Positions 24,954-37,670 of a stretch of DNA of 64,000 nt are shown piece by piece. Within the stretch, counting starts at the first letter, position 1. Every line of letters begins with the position of its first letter. A program made the translations under genes and the position numbers. This DNA comes from Bacteroides sp. AN502(2024) (lineage in GTDB: Bacteria > Bacteroidota > Bacteroidia > Bacteroidales > Bacteroidaceae). Under the pieces are notes generated by a model that saw only the letters and a list, made by a program, of their open reading frames with translations, was not told the origin of the DNA and did not search any database. The stretch spans positions 1 to 64,000 of the forward strand of contig NZ_JBGFSP010000012.1 of NCBI RefSeq assembly GCF_041227145.1, given 5' to 3'.

Positions 24954-26356
24954 TTAAAACTGTGTATCCTTGTCAAACAATCCTTTATCTTTCCACAACT
25001 TGATTTCCTTGTCAAAGTCCGAAAGATATTCTTTGTCTTGAATCAAGCGGAATTTGTCATATTCTGCGTATGCTTTTTCTTTTGCTTGTTCTGCGGAAAT
25101 AGTTCCAGCATCATTCAATGTATCATATTTGTATAAAGTCAAAAAATCATCTAATTGTTTTTTCCAATCTGCCATTGTGGTAATAATCTGCCGTTCTGCA
25201 CGAAGTTCTGCAAAATCAAGGAATGCAGTTGAAGACGATTTAAGGCAGAGACTTCCTTATCGGACAAATAGTTCTTAGCAACTATTGTGTCTGACTTTTG
25301 AACTCTGCCATCAGGTGCGTTTCTCCAAGTGGTAAGTCCCATGTGAGGCATTTCGGCATCTGCTCTTGAATATACAATTTCAGCTGCCGTTTGATGGGTT
25401 ACAGCCCAATGCATCATATTCTGTACCATCTTGAAGAACAGTTGGGTAGTTTCAGATTTGGGGTCATAATCGGCACTACATTCGGCATATACATCAGTGA
25501 TTTTCTGATAATATCGGCGTTCAGAAGCCCGTATCTCCCGGATGCGTTCTAATAAGTCATCAAAATAATCTTTACCAAAATGTTTTCCCTGTTTCAAACG
25601 TTCATCATCCAATACGAATCCTTTGACTATCATTTCTTTCAGAACAGATGTCGCCCAAATTCTGAATTGAGTGGCTTGATAACTGTTCACACGATATCCT
25701 ACGGCAATGATAGCATCCAAATTATAGAACAATGGTGTACGTTCTACATCTCGTTCTCCTTCCGATTGAACTATCCTAATTTTTCGGATAGTTGCCTCTT
25801 TAGTAAGCTCTCCTGATTCGTAAATCTGACCAAGATGATAGTTGATAGTTCGTACATCCACTCCAAATAAATCGGCCATTCGCTTTTGTGACATCCAGAA
25901 TGTTTCATTGTTGAAGATGACCTCAATCCGCGTTTCTCCTTGCCTAGTTTTATAGAGTAAAATGTTGGATGACAAACTGTTGTTGGTTAATTCAGGAGAA
26001 GGAAGTTCTTGTTTGAAATATTCTCTTGCCATTTGTACTTGTGGTTTCTTGCCATCGGCATTTTCCGCAATTATCAGACAAGCTATGCGTGATAAATGTA
26101 TGTTTTCTACTTTACGAAAAGAGCTGGAACCTAATTTGACCATTTCAACCGTATGGTTAAAATGCTCTGCTGCATTAAGTCCTTTATGGTTGGCTATCGC
26201 AATGGCTTTGTTTATGATACGTGTGAATTTTTGATAGGTACTATAACTTAATGCAACGCATAGATCACGAGAAGTCCAATACTCTGAACCGTTTTCGTCT
26301 GTTTTTTTAATCTGTTCAAAGTCTGATTGAATAGGGGATATATTGTTTTCTTCCAT
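24954..26356 (-). pseudogene. RhuM-family protein with DinD/BRO-like N-domain, frameshifted
   Basis: The first part (from MEENNISPIQ) carries a DinD-like domain (SEYWTSRDLCVALSYSTYQK, residues 10-120). A RhuM domain follows (VIFNNETFWMSQKRMADLFG, PLFYNLDAIIAVGYRVNSYQ). Near 25215 a 1-base loss shifts the frame after SALNRL. The proper frame resumes (FLDFAELRAERQ, then MADWKKQLDDFLTLYKYD) and ends at 24954. RhuM proteins are of uncertain function and often sit in defence islands. The fusion of the two domains is notable. A sequencing error cannot be excluded. Confidence 0.75.
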
Positions 26357-26386
26357 TGTCTTGATACTTTTTAGAATAGTGTGCAA

Positions 26387-26812
26387 TTATTTATATAATC
26401 CCGATCTCAATTCTGTATTATGCTTCTTTATTTTTTCTTCCACAAGAAAGCCTTTCGAGACTATTTCGTAGGAATAGGATTTTTCAAATGCTTGTCGTCC
26501 GGCATCTGTCATAAGTCCTCGGTCTTCAAGATTTATACATTGTTCTTTGTTTAACTCAGTCCAATGACTGCCTTTGCGACGAGGTGAAAGCCGCTGTGCA
26601 AGGCGTCCATCAGGCAATTTTTTTAGAGTCGAATCAATCCATCCGAAGCATAATACTTCCTCAACGACCTCAATGTATGGAATACATTCGTATGTGGGCT
26701 GTTTAAAACGTGAAGTTACAACCCAACATGATTTTGCTTGGTTGTGGTTAGCCTTCAGCCAATTTCTCAGTTCAATGCGGTCTGTGAAGTCCAGTAGATT
26801 GATAATTTCCAT
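26387..26812 (-). CDS. YdeI/OmpD-associated family protein, short form
   Basis: A 141-residue protein with the core of the YdeI (OmdA, bacteriocin-protection) family: SCWVVTSRFKQPTYECIPYI, VLCFGWIDSTLKKLPDGR, then AQRLSPRRKGSHWTELNKEQ and GLMTDAGRQAFEKS. Family members usually have about 190 residues; the C-terminal domain is missing or replaced by KKHNTELRSGLYK, so it may be a natural short form or truncated. The stop is directly followed by the RhuM gene. Function is unknown. Confidence 0.72.
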   Translation of the reverse strand: MEIINLLDFTDRIELRNWLKANHNQAKSCWVVTSRFKQPTYECIPYIEVVEEVLCFGWIDSTLKKLPDGRLAQRLSPRRKGSHWTELNKEQCINLEDRGLMTDAGRQAFEKSYSYEIVSKGFLVEEKIKKHNTELRSGLYK

Positions 26813-26840
26813 ATTTGTCCGTAATTCAATTGATATATGA

Positions 26841-26889
26841 TTACTCTAATTGCTTTCTGTAAACAGAATCCAAAGTATTTCCATCCTTG
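26841..26889 (-). pseudogene. 3' remnant of a DUF4357 / GIY-YIG gene
   Basis: The minus strand encodes DGNTLDSVYRKQLE then a stop, almost identical to the end of the gene at 12232-13059 (DGNTLDSVYRKQLD). About 45 bases align with 12236-12281 with four to five differences. Nothing upstream (26890-27089) continues the gene. It is a relic of a second copy that once lay beside the second defence block. Confidence 0.75.
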
Positions 26890-27089
26890 AACCGAAACAG
26901 GTTGTATATAAACCTGATACTCAAATCAAGTATGATGTTTTATCTGCAAATTGATACCATAATGTTTCCGTTGTTGTCAATGTTTAAATACAATTAAGGT
27001 TGTTCATAGGAATAATCATAGTCTAAGAATAGGAGTAATAAAACTCCGGTTTTTTATTGCTTAGTAAAAAATGATTTTATTCTGCAACA

Positions 27090-27764
27090 TTAAACATTAA
27101 TGTGAATATCGTATTCGTTTTTTTTGTCTTGAATCTTTTTAACCTCATTAATCCAAAAGCTAATATTGTTAATGAAACTATCCCATCTAACCATATGTAT
27201 ATAACTGACATAACCACGGTAAACATTATCACCAATATTACAAATTGAATTTGTTTTCTCTATTTGATTAAACATATTCGCACGTAAGACTTTGAATAGT
27301 TTATTTGTATGCCATAACGTACATCCTGACTGACAACACATCTTCGGTTCGAGTATATAATCATATCTACCATTAATATCAGGAAGAACAACTGCCAGTA
27401 TACCATTTCTTCTGCTAGTTCTGTCATTTCGAGTTGTCTCTCTTAGAGAATAAGACACTTCCCAAGGAATCCATTGTTCATCTTCGCTTTTATTTAACTC
27501 TTTCATATTAGGAGAGATGAGTACAATGGTAATGCTACTATCAAAAATTTTGTTTCTTAATTTTGACTCCACAGTGGAGTCTTTAAAATTGGATAGATCT
27601 TCACCATCTAGTTCTCCTTTATTAATATGATCATCATCTTCAAGCTTATCCTGTAGTTCATCAACATAGTGACGAACTTTAGTTGATTCGTACCAAGGTG
27701 TTCTTTCAAGATGCTTCACAGAAGTATCACCATATTTATATGATATAAAAATCTTATGTCCCAT
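27090..27764 (-). CDS. DUF1863-type TIR-like protein (fourth gene of the TIR/SLOG cassette)
   Basis: A 224-residue protein starting MGHKIFISYKYGDTSVKHLE. Residues 1-150 form a MTH538-type TIR-like domain (DUF1863), the class to which Thoeris ThsB belongs. It includes DGEDLSNFKDSTVESKLRNK, a beta strand TIVLISPNM and WIPWEVSYSL with the possible catalytic Glu102. The C-terminal 70 residues are unrecognised. By analogy it could make an NAD-derived signal after sensing infection. It begins 6 bases after the SLOG gene, so it is in the same operon. Confidence 0.82.
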   Translation of the reverse strand: MGHKIFISYKYGDTSVKHLERTPWYESTKVRHYVDELQDKLEDDDHINKGELDGEDLSNFKDSTVESKLRNKIFDSSITIVLISPNMKELNKSEDEQWIPWEVSYSLRETTRNDRTSRRNGILAVVLPDINGRYDYILEPKMCCQSGCTLWHTNKLFKVLRANMFNQIEKTNSICNIGDNVYRGYVSYIHMVRWDSFINNISFWINEVKKIQDKKNEYDIHINV

Positions 27765-27770
27765 AACTAT

Positions 27771-28352
27771 TTATAAATTAAGTAAATCTTTAAACAATGA
27801 AGAATATGCCAAGTTAATACATAATTCAGGTTCTTTACCATCAAAATATTTGTCATAAATGATTTTGGCGGCACCTCCAGTGCTAGCCAAAGGAAATACT
27901 TTTGCTTCTGGATGTAACTGAGTAAACATTGTATATTCATCTTCTACACCTTCCATACCTCCAATAAAGATTCCTGCGTAAAATTCATTATCGCCAAGCA
28001 TATGTTTTCTCATCTCTTCTATACTCAAATCTTTATCTCCCATATCGTTGGTCTTTATAATATGAGCAACACTTTCATTCTCTAAAGGAAAGAACTGTTC
28101 AAAATACGTAGATTGATACAAAATTACGCTGCTCTGTATATCTAATCCCGAATGCTGCAAAATACTAGCTATAAGTGGCGTTATTGAAGGATGACCTCCC
28201 CAAATCAGTTTATACTTAGGCAATGCCACACTAGCTAAAGCTAATACGGAATCACGTATTGCGATTGTATCCGCTGTTTTGAAATATCTTTCATCTCTTC
28301 CTAACATAGGAATACTTGCTGACAAGAATATATTTAATTGTTTTTGAGCCAT
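27771..28352 (-). CDS. SLOG-domain protein, candidate signal sensor of the cassette
   Basis: A 193-residue protein with a Rossmann-like SLOG fold. It starts with IFLSASIP and has LIWGGHPSITPLIASIL at about 49-65, IFIGGMEGVEDEYTMF near 128-143 and the loop PLASTGGAAKII near 157. SLOG domains bind nucleotide-derived ligands; in Thoeris ThsA such a domain receives the TIR-made signal. The gene overlaps the upstream TIR gene by 19 bases and precedes the DUF1863 gene by 6. No effector domain (SIR2, membrane segment or nuclease) is fused to it, so it may regulate its TIR partners or process the signal. Confidence 0.72.
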   Translation of the reverse strand: MAQKQLNIFLSASIPMLGRDERYFKTADTIAIRDSVLALASVALPKYKLIWGGHPSITPLIASILQHSGLDIQSSVILYQSTYFEQFFPLENESVAHIIKTNDMGDKDLSIEEMRKHMLGDNEFYAGIFIGGMEGVEDEYTMFTQLHPEAKVFPLASTGGAAKIIYDKYFDGKEPELCINLAYSSLFKDLLNL

Positions 28353-29497
28353 AATTCAAAATCTTTTTTCTTGATAGTTTTAACCTCTAATGATTCATTT
28401 AACCATTCTAGATGTTCTATCCATTTCTTACGAATACGCAAGTCATCATATATAAGGAATAATTCGATTTTCTCGTTATTAAGCAATTTTCTAAAACGTA
28501 GAGAATCGAAACAGTCATAAGATTGTGGAATTCCTACTGCCGGGATAAACAATCTAATTCTGTCATCTTTCAAAGTCTCTACAAGATAGCGATACTCTTG
28601 TATAAGTTGTCTCCCTTGTTTGCGGGCTTCTTTAACAAATTCTCCCACAAGATTATCTTGTCTTGCGGCGAGGTTTCTAACTCTAACAGACTCTACCGTA
28701 TGAACAATGTTCTCAATACATTCTTCAGTAATGCGACAAGATTCGCTATTGGAATCTTCATCCATAAACATTTGTTGTGTTAATTGGATAGGTTCGCATA
28801 ATAAGTTGTGTATGTCTGGAGTACAATCAGGCCAGATAATTTCAACTACTCCAATTTGTTTTTGGTTCGCTGATACAATTTCCTCATTGCACCACTTGCT
28901 ATTTTTAAAATCATTGGTGTATAGTTGGATTAATACATCGCAATCTGTCATCCGGTGATGTAGCTCTTCTTGAAAGTTTTTAGCGGGGTTGATAGAATAT
29001 GTATCAAGAAATACATCGTAATTATTCCGGACAAAAGCATCAAATAATTGGTTGGCTACAGTAGAAGAATCCGTACGGCGATAACTAATGAATAGCTTTC
29101 GGTTTTCTCTCAATAGCCTCATTGATTCAAATGCATAGTTAATATACTTTTCAACATGATCAGCAATATATTGTCTTCCATTCATTATATGAATGATTTC
29201 AGGAATTTCAGCTTCAAAATTTTCACCAAAATATATTGGTAAGATAGCATCCCCATTATCAAGAAGAACTTTTAATATATCGTTCTCTTTTTCGGAATGA
29301 TTTATATTGCCAAAATAGAATACAAAAGATGGCTGTTTATTCGAATATTTTTCACGAAAAGTTTCATCATAGATTACCTCAAACATATTGTTCTTCAAAC
29401 CTATACTATGAATCTTTTCAAAAAAGCGAGCTTTTATTGTATTGCAAGCATTATTCTTAATATCTCCTAGAAAGATAAGTTGGTATTTATATGTCAT
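28334..29497 (-). CDS. TIR-domain protein with degenerate TIR-like N-domain
   Basis: A 387-residue protein. The central TIR domain (about residues 132-265) starts KLFISYRRTDSSTVANQLFD and has the WCNEEI motif with catalytic Glu206. The N-terminal 130 residues (YQLIFLGDIKNNACNTIKAR, then FVFYFGN and LPIYFGENFEAEIPEI) have a TIR-like strand pattern but no catalytic Glu. The C-terminal 120 residues are a separate domain (RLFIPAVGIPQSYDCFDSLR) of unknown type. No membrane segment is seen. It is the second gene of the cassette, 26 bases after the first TIR gene. Confidence 0.82.
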   Translation of the reverse strand: MTYKYQLIFLGDIKNNACNTIKARFFEKIHSIGLKNNMFEVIYDETFREKYSNKQPSFVFYFGNINHSEKENDILKVLLDNGDAILPIYFGENFEAEIPEIIHIMNGRQYIADHVEKYINYAFESMRLLRENRKLFISYRRTDSSTVANQLFDAFVRNNYDVFLDTYSINPAKNFQEELHHRMTDCDVLIQLYTNDFKNSKWCNEEIVSANQKQIGVVEIIWPDCTPDIHNLLCEPIQLTQQMFMDEDSNSESCRITEECIENIVHTVESVRVRNLAARQDNLVGEFVKEARKQGRQLIQEYRYLVETLKDDRIRLFIPAVGIPQSYDCFDSLRFRKLLNNEKIELFLIYDDLRIRKKWIEHLEWLNESLEVKTIKKKDFELWLKNN

Positions 29498-29522
29498 GAT
29501 AATTGTTGTTCGTTATAAGTGG

Positions 29523-30092
29523 CTATGATACAATCCAATCGTATAAATTTTTGATATAATAATTCCCACCTTTATCCTTGTAGCAATAGTAGTATCCTCT
29601 AGGTATTAAATTCTCGTTTGAATATCTTTCTGTTCCAGAATAATATTGAATAGTCGGATATATTTGCATATATTCAGAACCTTTCCAGCCACCATCGTTC
29701 TGAGCTATCGGGAATAAAGCTATTTTCCCTAAATCTAATTTTTGCGCATCTCCGTAACCTAACTCCCAATTACACCATTTTGAATCAATAGCACCGTCTG
29801 TGGCAACTAGTATAAATTTATCGTATTTTTGGATTTGCTGTTTGATTATGGTTGCTGTGGTTCCAGATGTTTTTTTAGGCATAGAATTATCAAGCCAATC
29901 AACATAGATACTGGCATGTAATTCTTCTAAAATGTAGGCAACTCGTTTGAGTTGGCTAATTTCATCGTGTTTATGGGAAAGAAATACGGATGCATGTTGA
30001 CCGGCTGAAAAAAATCTAGTTTGCTGATGAGCTTCGGAGAGGACATCGGCAGCAAGAGTAAGTTCCTTTAGCTTATTTTCTGTTAGAATCAT
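29523..30092 (-). CDS. Short TIR-domain protein (first gene of the TIR/SLOG cassette)
   Basis: A 189-residue protein with a 30-residue helical leader, then a TIR domain: ASVFLSHKHDEISQLKRVAY, SIYVDWLDNSM, KFILVATDGAIDSKWCNWEL with catalytic Glu110. The family cleaves NAD to deplete it or to make signalling nucleotides. The C-terminus (RGYYYCYKDKGGNYYIKNLY) is rich in Tyr. It is first in the operon, downstream of a candidate TACTTTTG -7 box, and divergent from the XRE-hsd operon. Confidence 0.85.
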   Translation of the reverse strand: MILTENKLKELTLAADVLSEAHQQTRFFSAGQHASVFLSHKHDEISQLKRVAYILEELHASIYVDWLDNSMPKKTSGTTATIIKQQIQKYDKFILVATDGAIDSKWCNWELGYGDAQKLDLGKIALFPIAQNDGGWKGSEYMQIYPTIQYYSGTERYSNENLIPRGYYYCYKDKGGNYYIKNLYDWIVS

Positions 30093-30122
30093 GGCTCTTT
30101 TTAATGTTTGTCATATAATAGC

Positions 30123-30173
30123 ACAAAAGTACAAAAAATAATCTTGACTATCGAATATAATTCGCTATATTTG
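30123..30173. promoter_or_regulatory. Divergent promoters of the TIR/SLOG and second hsd operons
   Basis: Plus strand: TTG at 30144-30146, 19 bases, then TATATTTG at 30166-30173, a full match to the Bacteroides pattern, 22 bases before the XRE gene. Minus strand: TACTTTTG (30134-30127) fits TAnnTTTG and points at the TIR operon. Because both promoters share about 50 bases, the XRE protein could influence both operons. Confidence 0.65.
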
Positions 30174-30195
30174 CACAATTAAATCGCATCTAAGA

Positions 30196-30402
30196 ATGAA
30201 ATTGAACAGAATAAAGGCAGTCTTGTCGGACAAAGGCATTTCTCAGACATGGTTGGCTAAACAACTTGATAAGAGTTTCAGTATGGTCAATGCTTATGCT
30301 TGCAATAGGATTCAGCCTAATTTGGAGACGCTCCAAAAGATAGCTGAAATACTGCAAGTTGATTTGAAGGACTTGATAACAGACAAGAATGAGCGCCAAT
30401 AG
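30196..30402 (+). CDS. XRE-type regulator leading the second hsd operon
   Basis: A 68-residue helix-turn-helix protein (ISQTWLAKQLDKSFSMVNAY, then IQPNLETLQKIAEILQVDLK). It is about 60 per cent identical by eye to the regulator at 20136-20345 and holds the same position before hsdR. It is transcribed from the strong promoter at 30144-30173 and is likely an autoregulator of the restriction operon, perhaps also of the divergent TIR genes. Confidence 0.87.
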   Translation: MKLNRIKAVLSDKGISQTWLAKQLDKSFSMVNAYACNRIQPNLETLQKIAEILQVDLKDLITDKNERQ

Positions 30403-30465
30403 CGTTTATGAATGTCTATTGTTTTTTAGTGTACAACTTCCGATAATATAAAAATATAGGAATAT

Positions 30466-34594
<4,129 letters not shown>

Positions 34595-34598
34595 GCGT

Positions 34599-35750
34599 AT
34601 GGAAAACAAAAAGATAGTCCTGTCAATGGAGCAACAGTTTGGGGAAGTCATAGATATTATTCTCCAACATAAAAGCCGTGCCTCAAGAGCCGTAAACGAA
34701 GAACTGCTGCTTACTGCATGGCATGTAGGCGGATATGTATCAGCCAAGCTGAAAAGCGAAGAATGGGGAAGCAAAGTCGTATCGCAGCTATCCGAATATA
34801 TCCGTTCCCAACGACCCGATATCAAGGGCTATAGCCGAAGCAGCATTTATAATATGGTGCTGTTCTATGATGAATATTCATCGGAAGCATTTTCTGCAAC
34901 AGTAGAGAAATATCTGAACGCAGAGTTTATCCAGCCAAGAATTGGACAAATAGGAACGGATCGACCTGTACAAGAAATGGCTGTAATTGTGCAGTCAACA
35001 CCTGCACAAATTGTCCAACCAAGAACTGGACAAATGCCTAAAATTCTGGAATTAACCACTTTGACCAACCATATAGAGATATTGTGCCGATGTAAAAGCA
35101 ACGAAGAACGAATGTTCTACATACTCTATGCCAATAAAGAGCATTTGGCAAAACGAGAACTTCAGCGTTGTATCTCCAACCAAACATATACAGCTTTATT
35201 AGGCAGCAAGGACAATATGTCAAAAGGATTGCTTGAAGCATACCCCAATGCTCCTGTTATGTTCAAAGACACGCTGTTTGTGGATTTCCTTAATTTGCCG
35301 AAGAAGCATAGTGAATCAAAGCTGAGAAACGGTTTGCTGGGACACATGAAGCAGTTTATTCTTGAACTTGGCAAGGACTTTATCTTTATGGATCAAGAGT
35401 ATCGTCTGAATATTGGCGCATCTACATTCAAGGCAGACTTGTTGTTCTTCCATCGTGGATTGCAGGCGTTGGTGGCGGTGGAATTGAAAAAGACAAAATT
35501 CCATCCGCGCGACCTCGGGCAACTGGAGTTTTATTTGGAAGCACTCGACCGAGACGTGAAGCGTTCCAACGAAAACCCCTCTATCGGTATCATTCTCTGT
35601 CCGGAAGCAAACCGTGTAGTGGTGGAATATGCCATGAGCAGAAGCATGAGTCCTACGATGATAGCCGAATACAAGCGCATCCTTATTCCGCAGGAACGTA
35701 TGCAACAGCAACTGAATGAATTCTGCAACCTGTTCTTAAACAAAGACTAA
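34599..35750 (+). CDS. DUF1016 (YhcG-type) PD-(D/E)XK nuclease in the hsd operon
   Basis: A 383-residue protein. The N-terminal helical domain (residues 1-110: ELLLTAWHVGGYVSAKLKSE, YSRSSIYNMVLFYDEY) and the C-terminal nuclease-like domain are those of DUF1016/YhcG. The C-domain shows RLNIGASTFKADLLFFHRGL, with Asp, then VAVELKKTKFHPRDLGQLEF, containing E-x-K and a Gln, the PD-(D/E)XK pattern. Its position between hsdM and hsdS is frequent in Bacteroides systems, but its role is unknown. Translation may also start 15 bases upstream inside hsdM. Confidence 0.85.
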   Translation: MENKKIVLSMEQQFGEVIDIILQHKSRASRAVNEELLLTAWHVGGYVSAKLKSEEWGSKVVSQLSEYIRSQRPDIKGYSRSSIYNMVLFYDEYSSEAFSATVEKYLNAEFIQPRIGQIGTDRPVQEMAVIVQSTPAQIVQPRTGQMPKILELTTLTNHIEILCRCKSNEERMFYILYANKEHLAKRELQRCISNQTYTALLGSKDNMSKGLLEAYPNAPVMFKDTLFVDFLNLPKKHSESKLRNGLLGHMKQFILELGKDFIFMDQEYRLNIGASTFKADLLFFHRGLQALVAVELKKTKFHPRDLGQLEFYLEALDRDVKRSNENPSIGIILCPEANRVVVEYAMSRSMSPTMIAEYKRILIPQERMQQQLNEFCNLFLNKD

Positions 35751-35755
35751 CCGGT

Positions 35756-37186
35756 ATGGACACCAAGAAATTACGTCAAAAGATACTCGACCTTGCCATT
35801 CGTGGCAAACTTGTTCCGCAAGACCCGAACGATGAGCCTGCATCCGTTTTGCTTGAACGTATCAAAGCGGAGAAAGAACGGCTGATAAAAGAAGGGAAGA
35901 TAAAGCGTAGTAAAAAAGCCGCAAAGACTTCCGATACGCCCCATTATGAGAACGTGCCATTTGAAGTGCCGAGTTCGTGGGATTTTGCTCCTGTTTCAGA
36001 TTTGTTTTGTCTCAATCCCAAATCGGAATTAGCTGCAAACCTGAAAGTCGGATTTATCCCAATGGCTCTTGTAGAGGATGGATTCTCAGGAAATCATTTG
36101 TTTGAAGAACGTATATGGAATGACGTTAAAAAGGGGTATTGCCATTTTGCAAATGGGGATATTGGTATTGCAAAAATATCGCCATGTTTTGAAAATCGTA
36201 AATCAACAATATTTCAAAATCTGCCCAACAACTATGGGGCAGGAACGACCGAATTAGTAATTCTTCGACCAATTATGGTTTATGCAAGATTCTATCTTTA
36301 TCTTTTCAAATCAGATTGGTATATTCAAGAAGGTACTAAATACTTCAAAGGAGTTGTTGGGCAACAAAGAGTTCACAAAGAAATATTCACAGATTTACCT
36401 ATACCTCTTCCTCCTTTTGCAGAACAACAGCGCATAGTGACAGAGATTGAACATTGGTTTGCTTTGATTGACCAAATAGAACAAGGGAAAGCTGACTTAC
36501 AAGCAGCCATTAAGCAAGCCAAGAGCAAAATCCTTGACCTCGCCATTCACGGTAAACTTGTGCCGCAAGACCCGAATGATGAGCCTGCTATTGAATTGTT
36601 GAAACGCATAAATCCCGACTTCACACCTTGTGATAACGGGCATTATCAGAACTTGCCTTTTGCTATCCCTCAAAATTGGATATGGGCAACACTAAATGAA
36701 ATTGGTAAATGGCAGTCTGGCGGGACTCCAAACAGATTAAATAAAGAGTATTATGGTGGTGATATTCCTTGGCTAAAGACAGGGGACTTAAATGATGGAT
36801 TGATTACATATATTCCGGAAAACATAACAGAAAAAGCTCTGAATGAGACATCTGTAAAGTTGAATCCTACAGGAAGTGTGTTAATCGCCATGTATGGTGC
36901 AACGATAGGTAAAATTGGGATATTGACATTTCCTGCTACTACAAATCAGGCTTGTTGTGCTTGTAATGTTTTTCAAGGAATAGAAAAAGAGTATCTTTCC
37001 TATTTTTTACTCTCTCATAAAGAAGATTTTATAAGGTTAGGAGGTGGTGGAGCACAACCTAATATATCAAAGGAGAAAATTATCAATACATATATACCTG
37101 TACCTCCATATGCAGAACAAAGGCGTATTATAGATGCTATTCGTAAAGCATTCGCTAAAATAGATACAATCATGGAGAATCTATAA
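35756..37186 (+). CDS. hsdS: Expressed type I specificity subunit HsdS (system 2)
   Basis: A 476-residue complete HsdS. The start (MDTKKLRQKILDLAIRGKLV) and the middle (SKILDLAIHGKLVPQDPNDE) are conserved helices bracketing two variable target-recognition domains (about residues 60-220 and 310-470). It lies 5 bases after the DUF1016 gene. Both conserved boundaries carry inverted repeats shared with the silent cassettes downstream. Inversion would swap recognition domains and change the sequence specificity of the whole system. Confidence 0.93.
   Translation: MDTKKLRQKILDLAIRGKLVPQDPNDEPASVLLERIKAEKERLIKEGKIKRSKKAAKTSDTPHYENVPFEVPSSWDFAPVSDLFCLNPKSELAANLKVGFIPMALVEDGFSGNHLFEERIWNDVKKGYCHFANGDIGIAKISPCFENRKSTIFQNLPNNYGAGTTELVILRPIMVYARFYLYLFKSDWYIQEGTKYFKGVVGQQRVHKEIFTDLPIPLPPFAEQQRIVTEIEHWFALIDQIEQGKADLQAAIKQAKSKILDLAIHGKLVPQDPNDEPAIELLKRINPDFTPCDNGHYQNLPFAIPQNWIWATLNEIGKWQSGGTPNRLNKEYYGGDIPWLKTGDLNDGLITYIPENITEKALNETSVKLNPTGSVLIAMYGATIGKIGILTFPATTNQACCACNVFQGIEKEYLSYFLLSHKEDFIRLGGGGAQPNISKEKIINTYIPVPPYAEQRRIIDAIRKAFAKIDTIMENL
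35929..35952 (+). repeat. Inversion site 1, arm in hsdS
   Basis: A 24-bp sequence at the start of the first recognition domain (encoding DTPHYEN). It is repeated perfectly in inverted orientation at 39790-39813 in the third hsdS copy, with further similarity on its inner side. Confidence 0.85.
36575..36636 (+). repeat. Inversion site 2, arm in hsdS
   Basis: A 62-bp sequence in the central conserved region (encoding NDEPAIELLKRINPDF and following). It is repeated perfectly in inverted orientation at 39088-39149. It is followed by CGGGCATTAT (36637-36646), which recurs inverted at 37658-37667 at the start of the second silent cassette. Confidence 0.9.
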
Positions 37187-37670
37187 ACTACCCATGATTG
37201 CATCAAGATGCTTAAATGCAATATTTATGGCATTAACAATCCTTTGTTGCTCATTATAAGGCGGTAGCGGCACATCTATTGCTTTGAATAACTTTTTGTT
37301 CAAGTGAGGAATGGCTGAACCGACTTTATTTTCTCGCAATGTCTTACGATGCAAATTGATAACTTGCAGAATATAATCGGTATTCACATTGCTGTTTATA
37401 GACAGCTGTTTGAATGTGCTACCTTGATAGCCTTCTATCGGCGTTCGGAACACTTCACCGGAGTTTTCGCCATCTACCAGTATTAAAAGTGAATTTGCGG
37501 AAGTATATTTCCCATAGGTTATCATCTTAGCATCACGCTCTCCACGCAAATATTTGACATCAAGATTTATTCTTTCTATACCACTTTGCTTTTCTCCATC
37601 GATTAAAGAACATATCATCTGCATAGGTATGACGCACCACGAATCAGGCAACTGCGTATAATGCCCGATA
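37181..37670 (-). pseudogene. hsdS: Silent half-hsdS cassette (one recognition domain)
   Basis: An open frame without a start of its own encodes one HsdS recognition domain and the C-terminal helix, from GHYTQLPDSWCVIPMQMICS to PPYNEQQRIVNAINIAFKHL. It is oriented tail-to-tail with the expressed hsdS, whose last codons it meets at 37181-37186. The shared CGGGCATTAT at its beginning would allow exchange with the second domain of the expressed gene. Confidence 0.82.

Noticed and set aside
11131..27764. SIR2 gene plus DUF1863 TIR gene as a canonical Thoeris system
   Set aside because: They lie 15 kb apart in different operons and probably in different mobile elements. The SIR2 gene is broken, and no SLOG domain is fused to it.
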